64,000 nucleotides of DNA from Corallococcus caeni (GTDB lineage: Bacteria; Myxococcota; Myxococcia; Myxococcales; Myxococcaceae): positions 1,612,001 through 1,676,000 of the forward strand of contig NZ_BTTW01000001.1 in the NCBI RefSeq assembly GCF_036245865.1, given 5' to 3'. Shown piece by piece: positions 1 to 15,800 of this stretch (its first letter is position 1; each line of letters begins with the position of its first letter). The notes below the pieces were generated by a model that had not been told where the DNA came from, ran no database searches, and saw nothing but the letters and a program-made list of their open reading frames with translations. Both the position numbers and the translations under genes were made by a program.

Positions 1-1
1 C

Positions 2-700
2 CAGCTGCCCGGTGACCTGCGCCTGTCCATGCAGGCCTCCGTGTTCTCGCAGACCCTCGACGGCGCCATGCGCTGGAGCGCGCGAGGCCGCATCGCCGCG
101 GACCGCTACCTGCGCCTGTCCCCGGACGTGGGCCTCATCCCCGGCCTGGGCCTGACGCTGGAGTCCATGCAGGGCGGCAGCGCGGTGGAGGCCAGCCGCT
201 ACGACCAGAACGTCTACTGGCTCTACGGCAAGGACCACCCGCGGCGCCTGTCGCCCCGGCTGTCCCTGCGCTGGCAGCCGTTCCAGGACCACGTGGCCAC
301 GCTGGGCATGGCCGCGGTGAGCAACGCCAACTTCTACACGGTGGACAACGCGGGCGCCTACGCGAGCTGGGCGGCGCTGCTGGGCGGCAGGCTCCAGGGC
401 ACGCGCGTGGAGCTGGGCTACGGCGCGTCGCAGCGCTTCCAGGATGATCACCGCTCCACGGCCTACCTGCGCCACCGCGTGTCGGGCCGCCTGGACTGGA
501 ACGTGTGGATGGGCAAGGGCGGCAACCGCCTCATGCTCTTCGCGGAGGACCGCGCGTTCCTCTCCGGCCCGTACGGCACGCAGAACGTCTTTTCACTCGG
601 AGCGCGGTGGGATTGGACGGGTGGACGTGGGTTGCAGGACGTCACGCCCACCGAGGAGGAGTTCGAAGAGCTGCTGGATGAACAACGTTTGCAGCCTTGA
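2..700 (+). CDS. Outer-membrane beta-barrel-like protein, C-terminal part (5' end outside window)
   Basis: The frame is open from the first bases of the window, so this is the last 232 residues of a longer protein. The visible part alternates polar and hydrophobic/aromatic residues in short segments (for example SPRLSLRWQPF, TRVELGYGASQRF, NRLMLFAEDRAF, NVFSLGARWDW). That pattern fits transmembrane beta-strands of an outer-membrane barrel. The tail after the last strand is acidic (TEEEFEELLDE), which is unusual because barrels commonly end in an aromatic residue. The stop lies 62 bases before the next gene on the same strand, so the protein may belong to the surface-polymer cluster that follows, for example as an export channel. 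That role is inference; the family cannot be named from this fragment. Confidence 0.6.
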   Translation, partial: QLPGDLRLSMQASVFSQTLDGAMRWSARGRIAADRYLRLSPDVGLIPGLGLTLESMQGGSAVEASRYDQNVYWLYGKDHPRRLSPRLSLRWQPFQDHVATLGMAAVSNANFYTVDNAGAYASWAALLGGRLQGTRVELGYGASQRFQDDHRSTAYLRHRVSGRLDWNVWMGKGGNRLMLFAEDRAFLSGPYGTQNVFSLGARWDWTGGRGLQDVTPTEEEFEELLDEQRLQP

Positions 701-762
701 AGGGTCGTGAGCTGTCCTGATCCGAACGCGTGCCTGGGGCGGCCGGGCAGGTTTCTCAAGCA

Positions 763-5376
<4,614 letters not shown>

Positions 5377-5411
5377 GTCCCCCCGAGCGCGACACCCGAG
5401 GAGAGACGTAC

Positions 5412-6605
5412 ATGGAGGAGAGTCCCATCACGGACGCGATGCTCGGGGAGCGCGTCCCTTCCCTTCCCCGCTTGAAGGCGGTGGAGCCCGCGCCGCGCGG
5501 GCGCGTGGAGCCCCTGTGCGTGGAGGAGGTCCGGAGCCTTCCGGCCTTCGACGCGCTGGAGACGGAGTGGAACGCGCTGGTGAAGCGCGTGGACGACCAG
5601 GTGTTCTACCGGCACGAGTTCGTGCGCTGCTGGCTGGAGCACTTCGCGACAGGAGCGCGCCTGCGCATCCTCGCGGCGAGGAACGCGCTGGGCACGCTGG
5701 TGGCGGTGCTGGGCCTCAAGGAGGAGCAGGGCCACCAGTACGGGCTGCCGGTGCGCCAGCTGTCGTCGCTGACGAACAAGCACTCCTGCCGCTTCGACCT
5801 CGTCGCCGAGGAGCCCAAGCGCGCCGCGGTGGCCTTCCTGTCGCACCTGATGGGCGACCCGAGCTGGGAGGTCCTCCGGCTGTCGGACGTACCGGAAGGC
5901 GGCGCGGCATGGGAGCTGGTGCACGCGGCGAAGGGCGCGGGGATGCCCTGGGGCGCATGGCCGAGTGCGCGCTCGCCGTACCTGGCGCTGCCCTCCACGG
6001 TGGCGGCGTGGACGAAGGGCCGGAGCAACGCGAAGCCGCTCAGGCGAAGACGCAGGCGTCTGGAGGAAAAGGGCCGCGTGGAGGTGGAGCGCGTGGCCGG
6101 AATCGAGGGCCTGGGGTCGAAGCTGGAGGAGGCCTTCGCGTTGGAGCAGAGCGGCTGGAAGGCGCAGGAGGGCACGGCGATCGCGCAGGCCGAGCACCGG
6201 CGCGGCTTCTACACGGGGCTGGCGCGCACGGCGGCGGAGCGCGGCTGGCTGGGATTGTATTTCCTGCGGTTGGACGGGCGGCCCATCGCCTTCCAGTACG
6301 GGCTGGAGTACGGCGGCCGCTATCTGGCGATGAAGCCGGGCTACGACGAGGCGTTGGCGGAGGTGAGCCCGGGGCACCTGTTGACGGAGAGCCTGGTCCA
6401 GGACTGCATCGGAAGGGGTTTGAGCGAGCTGGACTTGCTGGGGGACGACGCCCCCTACAAGCGCGAGTGGACGGAGCAGGTGCGGCAGCACCATTGGCTG
6501 TTCATCTACCGGGACACCTGGATGGGACAGACGTTGCAGCGGTCGAAGTTCCGCTGGGCGCCGGTAGCGAAAAGGATGGTGGGCAGATGGGTCCGACGGC
6601 GCTGA
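5412..6605 (+). CDS. CelD/BcsL-type GNAT (FemAB-like) acyltransferase
   Basis: 397 residues. The second half has the layout of the GNAT_6/CelD group: a basic segment KPLRRRRRRLEEKG, then FYTGLARTAAERGWLGLYFLRLDGRPIAFQ split by the family strand-turn, YLAMKPGYDEALAEVSPGH and a C-terminal WLFIYRDTW. This family sits next to FemAB peptidyl-transferases in fold and is common in exopolysaccharide loci, where it is thought to acylate the polymer or its precursor. ATG 5412 is preceded by GAGGAGAG at good spacing, and the gene starts 35 bases after the ligase stop. The end overlaps the next gene by 19 bases, so the three are very likely one transcript. The donor and acceptor are not visible from sequence. 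Confidence 0.8.
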   Translation: MEESPITDAMLGERVPSLPRLKAVEPAPRGRVEPLCVEEVRSLPAFDALETEWNALVKRVDDQVFYRHEFVRCWLEHFATGARLRILAARNALGTLVAVLGLKEEQGHQYGLPVRQLSSLTNKHSCRFDLVAEEPKRAAVAFLSHLMGDPSWEVLRLSDVPEGGAAWELVHAAKGAGMPWGAWPSARSPYLALPSTVAAWTKGRSNAKPLRRRRRRLEEKGRVEVERVAGIEGLGSKLEEAFALEQSGWKAQEGTAIAQAEHRRGFYTGLARTAAERGWLGLYFLRLDGRPIAFQYGLEYGGRYLAMKPGYDEALAEVSPGHLLTESLVQDCIGRGLSELDLLGDDAPYKREWTEQVRQHHWLFIYRDTWMGQTLQRSKFRWAPVAKRMVGRWVRRR

Positions 6606-7030
6606 CGTTCTACAGGGCCGCGAAGCGGCTCCAGGCGCTCCAGGTGCCAAGGCTCGCGAACGTGGTGGCCACGGTGGGCGACCGCATCCACAACAGCCAC
6701 GTGGACACGAAGGCCGCGCTGCACCCCACGGTGGAGCTGGGCTACGGAGGCATCGGCGTCATCATCGCGCCGGGCGTGGAGATTGGAGAGAAGAGCTTCA
6801 TCTCCCAGAACGTGAGCCTGGAGCCCCTGCCCGGACGCGATGGCGTGCCGCGAGTCGGCCGAGACGTCTACATCGGCGTGGGCGCGCAGATTCTGGGCCC
6901 GGTGACGATTGGAGACGGAGCGAAGATTGGCGCCAACGCCCTCGTGCTGGAGGACGTGGCGCCGGGGGCCACCGTGGCGGGGATTCCGGCGCGTGAGCTG
7001 AAGCGGCAAGAACCGCCCACGGGGACGTGA
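6587..7030 (+). CDS. Left-handed beta-helix (hexapeptide repeat) acyltransferase, serine-acetyltransferase-like
   Basis: 147 residues starting at ATG 6587 inside the preceding gene; the frame runs open far upstream but only this start begins a recognisable protein (MGPTALTFYRAAKRLQ). Residues ~45-140 are hexapeptide repeats: IAPGVEIG, ISQNVSL, VGRDVYIGVGAQILG, VTIGDGAKIG, ANALVLEDV, then AGIPAREL. The order resembles the catalytic domain of CysE. However, the usual D-H-G/A segment reads IIAPG here and the later D-R-H-P reads DGVPRV. The N-terminal helical domain of CysE is also missing. It is therefore more likely an O-acetyltransferase for a sugar or peptide polymer than a cysteine-pathway enzyme. 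That conclusion is inference. Confidence 0.7.
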   Translation: MGPTALTFYRAAKRLQALQVPRLANVVATVGDRIHNSHVDTKAALHPTVELGYGGIGVIIAPGVEIGEKSFISQNVSLEPLPGRDGVPRVGRDVYIGVGAQILGPVTIGDGAKIGANALVLEDVAPGATVAGIPARELKRQEPPTGT

Positions 7031-7033
7031 CGC

Positions 7034-8092
7034 TCAGCTGCCCTTGGGCATGTTCAGCGCCATCGCGACCAGCGAGAGGGTCAGGTCCTCCGGCTGGTAG
7101 GGCTTGAACGGGTTCAGTGTCGTCCCGGTCGAGTCCAGGTGATCCAGCCCGGACAGCGTCACGGACTTGGAGCCGGGGATGAACGCGTCCTGCGGCAACA
7201 CCAGGCCGTCCGACTTCACGCCGTAGCGCTGGTGCATGTACTCCTGCATCGCGAACAGCGGCGACGTCGGGTTCGCGGTCGTGGAGGCCATCGACACGGT
7301 GGGGATGCCCGCGGGCATCGGGTGCTCGGCCAGGAACTTCTTGCGCGAGTCGTACGTCAGGTCCTCACCGGCCTGGATGCTGCCGCCGAGCGCCTCGACC
7401 GCGCCGCCCACGCCGTAGCGCACCAGCGGGTTGTCCAGCAGGTCCTGCGCCATGGGCGAACCGCCGTACGGCGACTGGATGGTCACCAGGGCGCGGACGT
7501 GCTCCTTGAGTTCCGGGTACATCGACAGCGCCGCCGCGGAGTCCAGGCCGCCCTTGCTGTGGCCAATCAGCACCACCTGCTTGCCGTTCTTGGAGGCCTC
7601 CAGCACCGCCTGCCGGACGATGGCCGCGTTGTGCTCCACGCCCATGTCCGTGTCCACGGGCACGCGGCCCACCTGCAGGCCCTGCGCTTCGAGCGCGTCC
7701 AGGTTCTTGTCGAAGTAGATCTGCTTGGGCGCCGCTTCCGAGAGCAGCCCGCCCACCGCCAGGAACACGCAGTTCTTGGCCTCGGGAGGCATCACGTTCT
7801 GGCCCGCGCGCACCGCCTGGTTCAGCTTCATGAACTCCGCAGTGGAGTCCTTCGCGGGCGGATACGCTTTCTGGATCCAGCCGATCTTGTCCGCCTCGCC
7901 CTTGCCGGGCCAGGGGATGGGAAGGCGCAGGGCATTGACCTGCTGCGAACCCGCCGGAACAGCCGAGCTGAAGCTGTCGCCCTTCACGACCGCGTTGAAT
8001 CCCTGCGCGCCCCTGGCCCGGGCAGGGGCTTCCGGAGCGACCCGCGTCTGGGGGAGCGACGTGGTGTTGGAAGGACGCGTGACCTGGACCAT
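7034..8092 (-). CDS. Alpha/beta-hydrolase, lipase-like (GHSKGG nucleophile elbow)
   Basis: 352 residues from ATG 8092, which has GAGG seven bases upstream; an in-frame TTG at 8122 is less likely. The protein contains NCVFLAVGGLL, an N-K-Q-V-V-LIGHSKGGLD strand-turn-helix with the nucleophile serine in GHSKGG, a following LVTIQSPYGGSP segment and a candidate catalytic histidine in LSGLDHLDS near the C-terminus. These fit the triacylglycerol-lipase / PGAP1-like branch of alpha/beta hydrolases. The first ~50 residues are Pro/Ala-rich with no clear signal peptide. It converges with the acyltransferase gene, with three bases between the two stops. Substrate not predictable. Confidence 0.75.
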   Translation of the reverse strand: MVQVTRPSNTTSLPQTRVAPEAPARARGAQGFNAVVKGDSFSSAVPAGSQQVNALRLPIPWPGKGEADKIGWIQKAYPPAKDSTAEFMKLNQAVRAGQNVMPPEAKNCVFLAVGGLLSEAAPKQIYFDKNLDALEAQGLQVGRVPVDTDMGVEHNAAIVRQAVLEASKNGKQVVLIGHSKGGLDSAAALSMYPELKEHVRALVTIQSPYGGSPMAQDLLDNPLVRYGVGGAVEALGGSIQAGEDLTYDSRKKFLAEHPMPAGIPTVSMASTTANPTSPLFAMQEYMHQRYGVKSDGLVLPQDAFIPGSKSVTLSGLDHLDSTGTTLNPFKPYQPEDLTLSLVAMALNMPKGS

Positions 8093-8242
8093 GAGGGGAC
8101 CTCGGGAGGGGGAGCCGAGCAATGCAGCAGGGAGGCTTGCCTACATTGTCGGTAAATGGCTCCAGGAGTTGCGTGCTCCGTTTCAGGCCGTGAGAAGCCA
8201 AGAGCCCAGACACATGCCGCAGCGCATCAGCACTGCTTTCCA

Positions 8243-8447
8243 GTGATGCCGGTGATGGACGGCTCCGCGTTCCGCGAGGTCCAGCGCGAGGATGCGGCAC
8301 TGAAGCACATCCCCGGCTTCGTCCTGAGCGCGGGCCACCTGGGCGACCGCGTCCGCAGCCTGCGGCGTCGCGGGGGTCTTCAAGAAGCCCCTGTTGCTGG
8401 ACGCCCTGCTCGCTGCGATTCAAGAGCACTGCGGCCCCAGGGCCTGA
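8243..8447 (+). pseudogene. Truncated, frameshifted response-regulator receiver fragment
   Basis: Reading from 8243 gives VMPVMDGSAFREV, the segment just after the phosphorylated aspartate of a receiver domain, followed by HIPGFVLSAG (the conserved T/S-A strand end). The frame then breaks at the run of five G at 8372-8376. After a one-base shift it continues as VFKKPLLLDALLAAI and ends at TGA 8445-8447. K-P and the following helix are the classic receiver C-terminus. The first half of the domain, including the acidic pocket and the phospho-aspartate, is missing. I read this as the relic of a CheY-like gene lying between the lipase and the small minus-strand genes. A sequencing error in the G-run would repair the frameshift but not the missing 5' half. 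Confidence 0.6.
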
Positions 8448-8471
8448 ATCGCTCCGACTCCGGAGAGCGCA

Positions 8472-8783
8472 TCACCTGCTCAAAGCCTCTCGCCCCTCGG
8501 CGAACCAGGTGCGGCGAACGGTTCCATCCGCGAATTGTTCCTCGCGCAAGATGATGCCATCCGCTCCGATGTTGCACTGCCGCGTGCGAGTCCCATGCGA
8601 CATGCGGACCACGCACGGATAGAGCCCACGAGGCACGCCCAGGTCGGTCCGCGTCAGCAGCAGCCAATGCTCCCTGAACGCCAGGGCCAGGAGCATCAGC
8701 GCTGCACACCCCGTCAGCAGCCAGGGGGCAATGCTTCCCTTCCACTCCTTGTTGCGCTTGAAGCAGGTGGCGCTCTGGCTCAC
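8472..8783 (-). CDS. Small hypothetical membrane protein
   Basis: 103 residues with one hydrophobic segment at ~20-37 (APWLLTGCAALMLLALAF), followed by an extracytoplasmic-looking tail with two cysteines and a pattern (DGIILREEQFADGTVRRTWF) suggesting beta hairpins. The first codon is GTG. I do not recognise the family. It lies 84 bases downstream of the DUF4279-like gene on the same strand and could share its transcript. Coding status is plausible but not certain because codon bias alone is weak evidence at this size. Confidence 0.45.
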   Translation of the reverse strand: MSQSATCFKRNKEWKGSIAPWLLTGCAALMLLALAFREHWLLLTRTDLGVPRGLYPCVVRMSHGTRTRQCNIGADGIILREEQFADGTVRRTWFAEGREALSR

Positions 8784-8867
8784 GAGCCCACCGGCTGCTT
8801 CGCTCCGGGGAATACGCCTCCAACGCTGTCCTCGAACGCTTTCGCAACCCTCATCGCAGCCTTGGCA

Positions 8868-9248
8868 TCACGGTGTAGCAGGCCGGCCAGTGATGGGGGC
8901 ATAGACCGTAAACAGCAACTCCGCCCCAATCCGCAGCAGCGCGGCCATGGCATCGCGGGAGACAGGAAACAGCGCCGCGGTCGGCTGCGAATCGGCCTGG
9001 ATTCCCACGTCCATCGTCCGGGTTTCGCAAGCATCCCAATGCTTCCGAGCATCCGAGGGAAGGCTCTCGACCACCTGAGCCAGCCAATGCAGTCCCTCTT
9101 CCACGGACTGCGGCTGCTCGCGGTGCTCCAAACTGGCCTCGGTGTCCGTCACCCGGAGGACGAGCATGGACGGTTCCAGCGCCTGGACCAGTTCACGAAC
9201 ACCGGCGGTGCCGCGAAGCTCCAGGTCGATGTTCAGAAAATGAGTCAT
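8868..9248 (-). CDS. DUF4279-like small protein
   Basis: 126 residues. The layout is strand LNIDLELRG, helix VRELVQALEP, a middle loop, helix EEGLHWLAQVVESLPSDA, strand TMDVGIQ, then SRDAMAALLRIGAELLFTVYA. This resembles the DUF4279 fold, where a G-F-x-L-S helix is followed by L-x-x-L-G-A-x-L-x-F-D-x-Y. GAGGA lies seven bases before the ATG, a strong start. Members of such small families often occur near polymorphic toxins as candidate immunity proteins, but no toxin gene is visible here. Function unknown; the family call is by pattern only. Confidence 0.6.
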   Translation of the reverse strand: MTHFLNIDLELRGTAGVRELVQALEPSMLVLRVTDTEASLEHREQPQSVEEGLHWLAQVVESLPSDARKHWDACETRTMDVGIQADSQPTAALFPVSRDAMAALLRIGAELLFTVYAPITGRPATP

Positions 9249-9489
9249 CGTTTCCTCTCAGAACTCCGGCTGTTCGTACCAGGCGAGCCCACCGATAGCG
9301 GACCTGGAACCCCAAGGGCAGCGTCTTCCAGGAACCTGGAACCCCAAGCGTCGTCAGCAGGGTACCTGGCCGGGCCCTGGCCGCTCCCCTGCCCTGCGGT
9401 CGTCAGCCCTGCCTACATGCCCCGTCCCCCAGGGGATGACCCGTCCAGGAACTGCTGCGCCCGGCCCTCTTGTGGCATATACCCACACC
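9249..9489. other. Intergenic stretch with 15-bp direct repeat and possible relic reading frame
   Basis: About 240 bases separate the DUF4279-like gene from divergent alaS. A 15-base direct repeat (ACCTGGAACCCCAAG) occurs at 9302-9316 and 9334-9348, a 32-base period. On the minus strand a short open reading ending in GLAWYEQPEF stops at 9258-9260, nine bases before the DUF4279-like ATG. It becomes longer only if the 32-base duplication is removed in thought. It may be the tail of a lost upstream gene. The region must also hold the alaS promoter, but I see no convincing -35/-10 pair. Confidence 0.35.
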
Positions 9490-12179
<2,690 letters not shown>

Positions 12180-12183
<4 letters not shown>

Positions 12184-12848
12184 GTCCCCGCGCTTCATCC
12201 CGCTCCCTGACGTTCCTGACGGCGGCCCTCCTCCTGGGGGGCTGCACGAAGGAAACCTCCACGCCTGAAGAGGGGCAGGAGGCCGAAGCGCGCACGCTCC
12301 AGAAGCTGCGCGCGGAGGCGGACCGGGTGAAGCAGGGCGGCGCCGTGACCACGCGTCCCCAGCCGGCCCAGCGCGAGCCGGAGGAGTCGAAGCTGGCGGG
12401 CCTGGCCGCGGGCATGGGCGACTCCGGGCCGCGCAAGCTGCGGCTCCCCGAGCGCAACGACACCGTGCACGTGGACACGGTGGCGTTCAAGGTGACGGGG
12501 CTGGAGGCGTCGCACTCGGTGAAGGGCGGCTCCGGCAAGGTGGGGCTGGGACTCACGACGGAGGACCTGTTCCTGCGCGTGGAGCTCATCACCCAGAACG
12601 TGGGCGGGATGCCCGCGCCGCTGACGCTGGACGGCGCGAAGCTGACGGACGCGAAGGGGCAGACGTACCCGCTGGCGCGTGACGCGCAGGCGGTGGCCGG
12701 CACGAAGCCCCTGCCCACGACATGGGCGCCCGAGCAGCGCACGGAAGTGGTGCTGCTGTTCGAGGTGCCGCCGGACGCCGTGCAAGACGATGGGCTGGCG
12801 CTCGTGGTGCAGGGCTCCGGCGGGGACGTGCGGATCCCCTTGCGATGA
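12180..12848 (+). CDS. Lipoprotein with beta-sandwich (DUF4352-like) domain
   Basis: 222 residues. The N-terminus is a lipoprotein signal: a short basic start, hydrophobic TFLTAALLLG and a lipobox with Cys at 22 (LGGC). A linker of charged/Pro residues (~25-85) follows. The C-terminal ~135 residues form a beta-rich domain (VDTVAFKVTGLE, DLFLRVELITQNVG, LTLDGAKLTDAKGQTYPL, TEVVLLFEVP) with the look of DUF4352/telokin-like sandwiches. The start GTG overlaps the alaS stop and the TGA overlaps the following ATG, so all three genes are coupled. A link between tRNA charging and an envelope lipoprotein is not obvious; co-transcription may be only housekeeping. Exact function unknown. Confidence 0.75.
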
Positions 12849-15800
12849 CCGGGCCGGCCCCCAAGCTCCTCCCCCTGCGCATCCGACTCCCGTACACGGA
12901 GGAGGAGGAGTTCATCGAGCGGTACGGCTCGAACGTGGGGCGCGGTGGGGTCTTCGTGGCCACGAAGGCGCTCAAGCCGGAGGGCACGGGGCTGGCGTTC
13001 GAGTTCGTCCTCGCGGACGGCACGCGGCTGTTGCGCGGTGAAGGCGTGGTGGCCAAGGCGCAGCCGGAAGGGGGCAGTCCCCGCACCGGGATGACGGTGC
13101 GCTTCACCAAGCTGGATGCCGTGAGCAAGGCGCTCATCGATCGCATCGTCGCGCGACGGAGCGGGACGGAGGCAGTGGCTTCGCCGCCTGCCGCGCCCAG
13201 GACGGAGGCCGCGCCGCTGCCGCCCGGGCTCGTCCGGCGGACTCCGGCCGTGAATCCGTCACGGCCCGCCGCACGCGTCGGGGCGGAGGCAGTAGTGCCC
13301 GCGGCTCCGGCGCCGCTGGAGCCTCCGGCGAGCGCCTCCCGCGAGGCACCGGAGACGCGCGCCGCGCCGCCGAAAGCGTCCATGACGTTGCCGGCCGTGT
13401 CGGTGCCCGACGCCGTCGCGGCGCCGGACCTGGCTGAACCGGATGAGCCGGTGTCGCTCTTTCCGGAGGAGCCGGTCGACGAGGAGGAGGCGCTCGCGCC
13501 CCTTCCGGAGGTCGGCCTTTCGCGGAAGGTGCGGCGCAATCCGCCAGGAGAAGGGGCCCAACGGGCGACCCAGGAGATGTTCACGGTCCAGCCGACGGTG
13601 CCGGAGCCCACCGTGGCGCGGCCTCCCGCGGCTTCCGGCACCTTCGCGGCCGTGATGCCGCCTCCGGTCGAGGCCGGGTGGGAGGGAGCGGGTCCGGCTG
13701 AGCCTCCCGCGGATCAACCGCCGCTGGAGTCCTCGGGGGACGCGGGTGAGTCAGGGACGGATGCGCCTTCCTGGGAGGCCGCTGGGACCGCCGAGGCCTT
13801 GGGGACGGATGCGCTGTCCGGTTCAGCGGCGGCCGATGAAGGCCGTGCGGAAGCGTCGTCCTGGGAGGAGCCGTCCGCCGGTATCTCGAATGTCGCGGCG
13901 GAGTCGTTCGGCGATGCCGAAGCTTCCGCATGGGATTCGAATCCGGACGCGGCGACTGCTTCAGAGGGTGATGACGGCCGAGCGGAAGCAGCGTCCTGGG
14001 AGCAGGCCGCCACGGAAGCAAGGTCCGCGGCATCGGAGTGGGAGGCCTCCGGTCCGGAGCCTCGCACGGACGAAGCGCTTCCACGGGAGACGGGAGCAAC
14101 GGAGCCCCCTGACGAGGGCGATGCATCCGCGGCAGTCCACTTCACTCCCGCGTCAGTGGAGGCGTTTGATCCGAACGCCGTGCTCGGAGCCCCGCACGCT
14201 CCCGAGCATTCCGAGTGGGCCTCCGAAGCCAGCCCGGAGGAGCCTGGCGACCAGGCATTCGCGGGCACTCTGGGCGAAGCGGAACCGGAACGCGCCGAGG
14301 CCGCGACCGCGCCCGATGCATCGTTCGATTTCGATGTCGACCTCAGCATGGAGCCGGAGGAGGAACCCGCTCCGGCCGTGCCCGGTTCCTCGTTCGAACC
14401 GGCGCACAACCCGGCGGAAGGTGACGCGGACGCGACGCTCCCTCCGGAAGAGCATGGTGCATGGGCTGCTCCGGGCTCCGACGCGGGGGGACTCGCGGCG
14501 GAAACAGCGCCGCATGAGGGAGAGCTCCGTTCCTGGGAGGCAGCGGACGTCGGCTCCGAGGAAGTCGCCACTGAAGCAGCGTTGCCTCTTGAAGCGCGCG
14601 ACTCCACGGCTGAACTGAACTCCGGCGCGGATGGAGTCGACGCTGAAGCAACGCCTCCTGCGGTGGAGTCCTTCTCCGCAGCGCCAGACGCGGAGGCGAT
14701 GGGCGGCTCGGAGGAGGCGCTTCCGCCCCCGGAACCGGTTGCGACGCCGAACCAACGGGAGGCCGACCGCCTTCGCGCGTGGGGCATCGACCCGGATTCC
14801 CTTCCGCACGAAATCGGCACGGCGTCGGAGGACGTGGATCCATTCAGCGCGGCGCTTGAGCAGGCTGTCGAAGCCACGGCGCCGGCATCGAGCGAAGACG
14901 TCTCCACGTCACTCGTCGATGAACCGATGCACGGGCCGGACACGGAGCCCGTGCTCGGCTCGCCAGCCTTCACGACCTCCGCCGCTGAGCCCACGGCGGA
15001 CCAGGACCTTGCGCCTGGATCCGACTCCGCACCTCCGCAGGACGAGGACGAGTCGTCGACAGTCGTCGTGGTCGAACTGCCGACGGAGGATGCCTGGACG
15101 GCGCTTGTCGGATCCGCGGCGCCTGCTCCGGCCAACGACCCGACCGCCGCCGAAGCAGAAAAGCCCTTTGCGGCGGATGCAGCGCTTGCGGATGACGCTT
15201 CGCCCGAATCCGAACGGGCGTGGGTCCGAGCGACAGAGGACGAAGCGGCGCTGAGCGCGGCGCCCCCTACCGCTTTTGCTCCAGACGAAGTGTCGTCCGT
15301 CGTCACGACTCCGGACGAGGCGGAAGCGCGCTCCTCGAGCGCCCCGGTTCCGTCGAGCAGGTCTCTCGAAGAGACGCTGTACGCATCGCCGGTAGCACCG
15401 GTCACGGGGAGCCACGAGGAGGCTTCGCCTCAGTCGGTCTCCACCACCACGGTCCCGGACTCCTCGACTGCGCTCGCATCCAACACGAGGCCATCGGTTG
15501 AGGGCTTCCCGAGCGCAACAGCGGCGCTCCACGTTCCGGACGGGACCTCCGCTTCGCCCGTCATCGAGTCCCAGCCGGTTCCGGAAGAAGCCACGCAGCC
15601 TGCTGCCGCGCGCGAGCCCGGTGCCAACGAAGCTGCCACTCCGGCCAGCGCAGGCTCGGAGCAACTCCCTGCGCGGGCATCCACCACGACAGAGTCTCCG
15701 AGCGCCGACGAAGTCGCCGCTCCGCACAGTACGGCGTCGGAATCACTGCCCTCTCAAGCACCCGTCTCGACGAGGTCTCCGAGCGCCGAAGAAGCTGCCG

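Noticed and set aside
6587..7030. Assignment as cysE
   Set aside because: Too short, lacks the N-terminal domain and the expected catalytic histidines.
8380..8847. Alternative minus-strand frame overlapping the small membrane protein
   Set aside because: Arg/Gly/Ala-rich sequence without a hydrophobic segment or start signal; the overlapping 103-residue frame has a plausible membrane helix.
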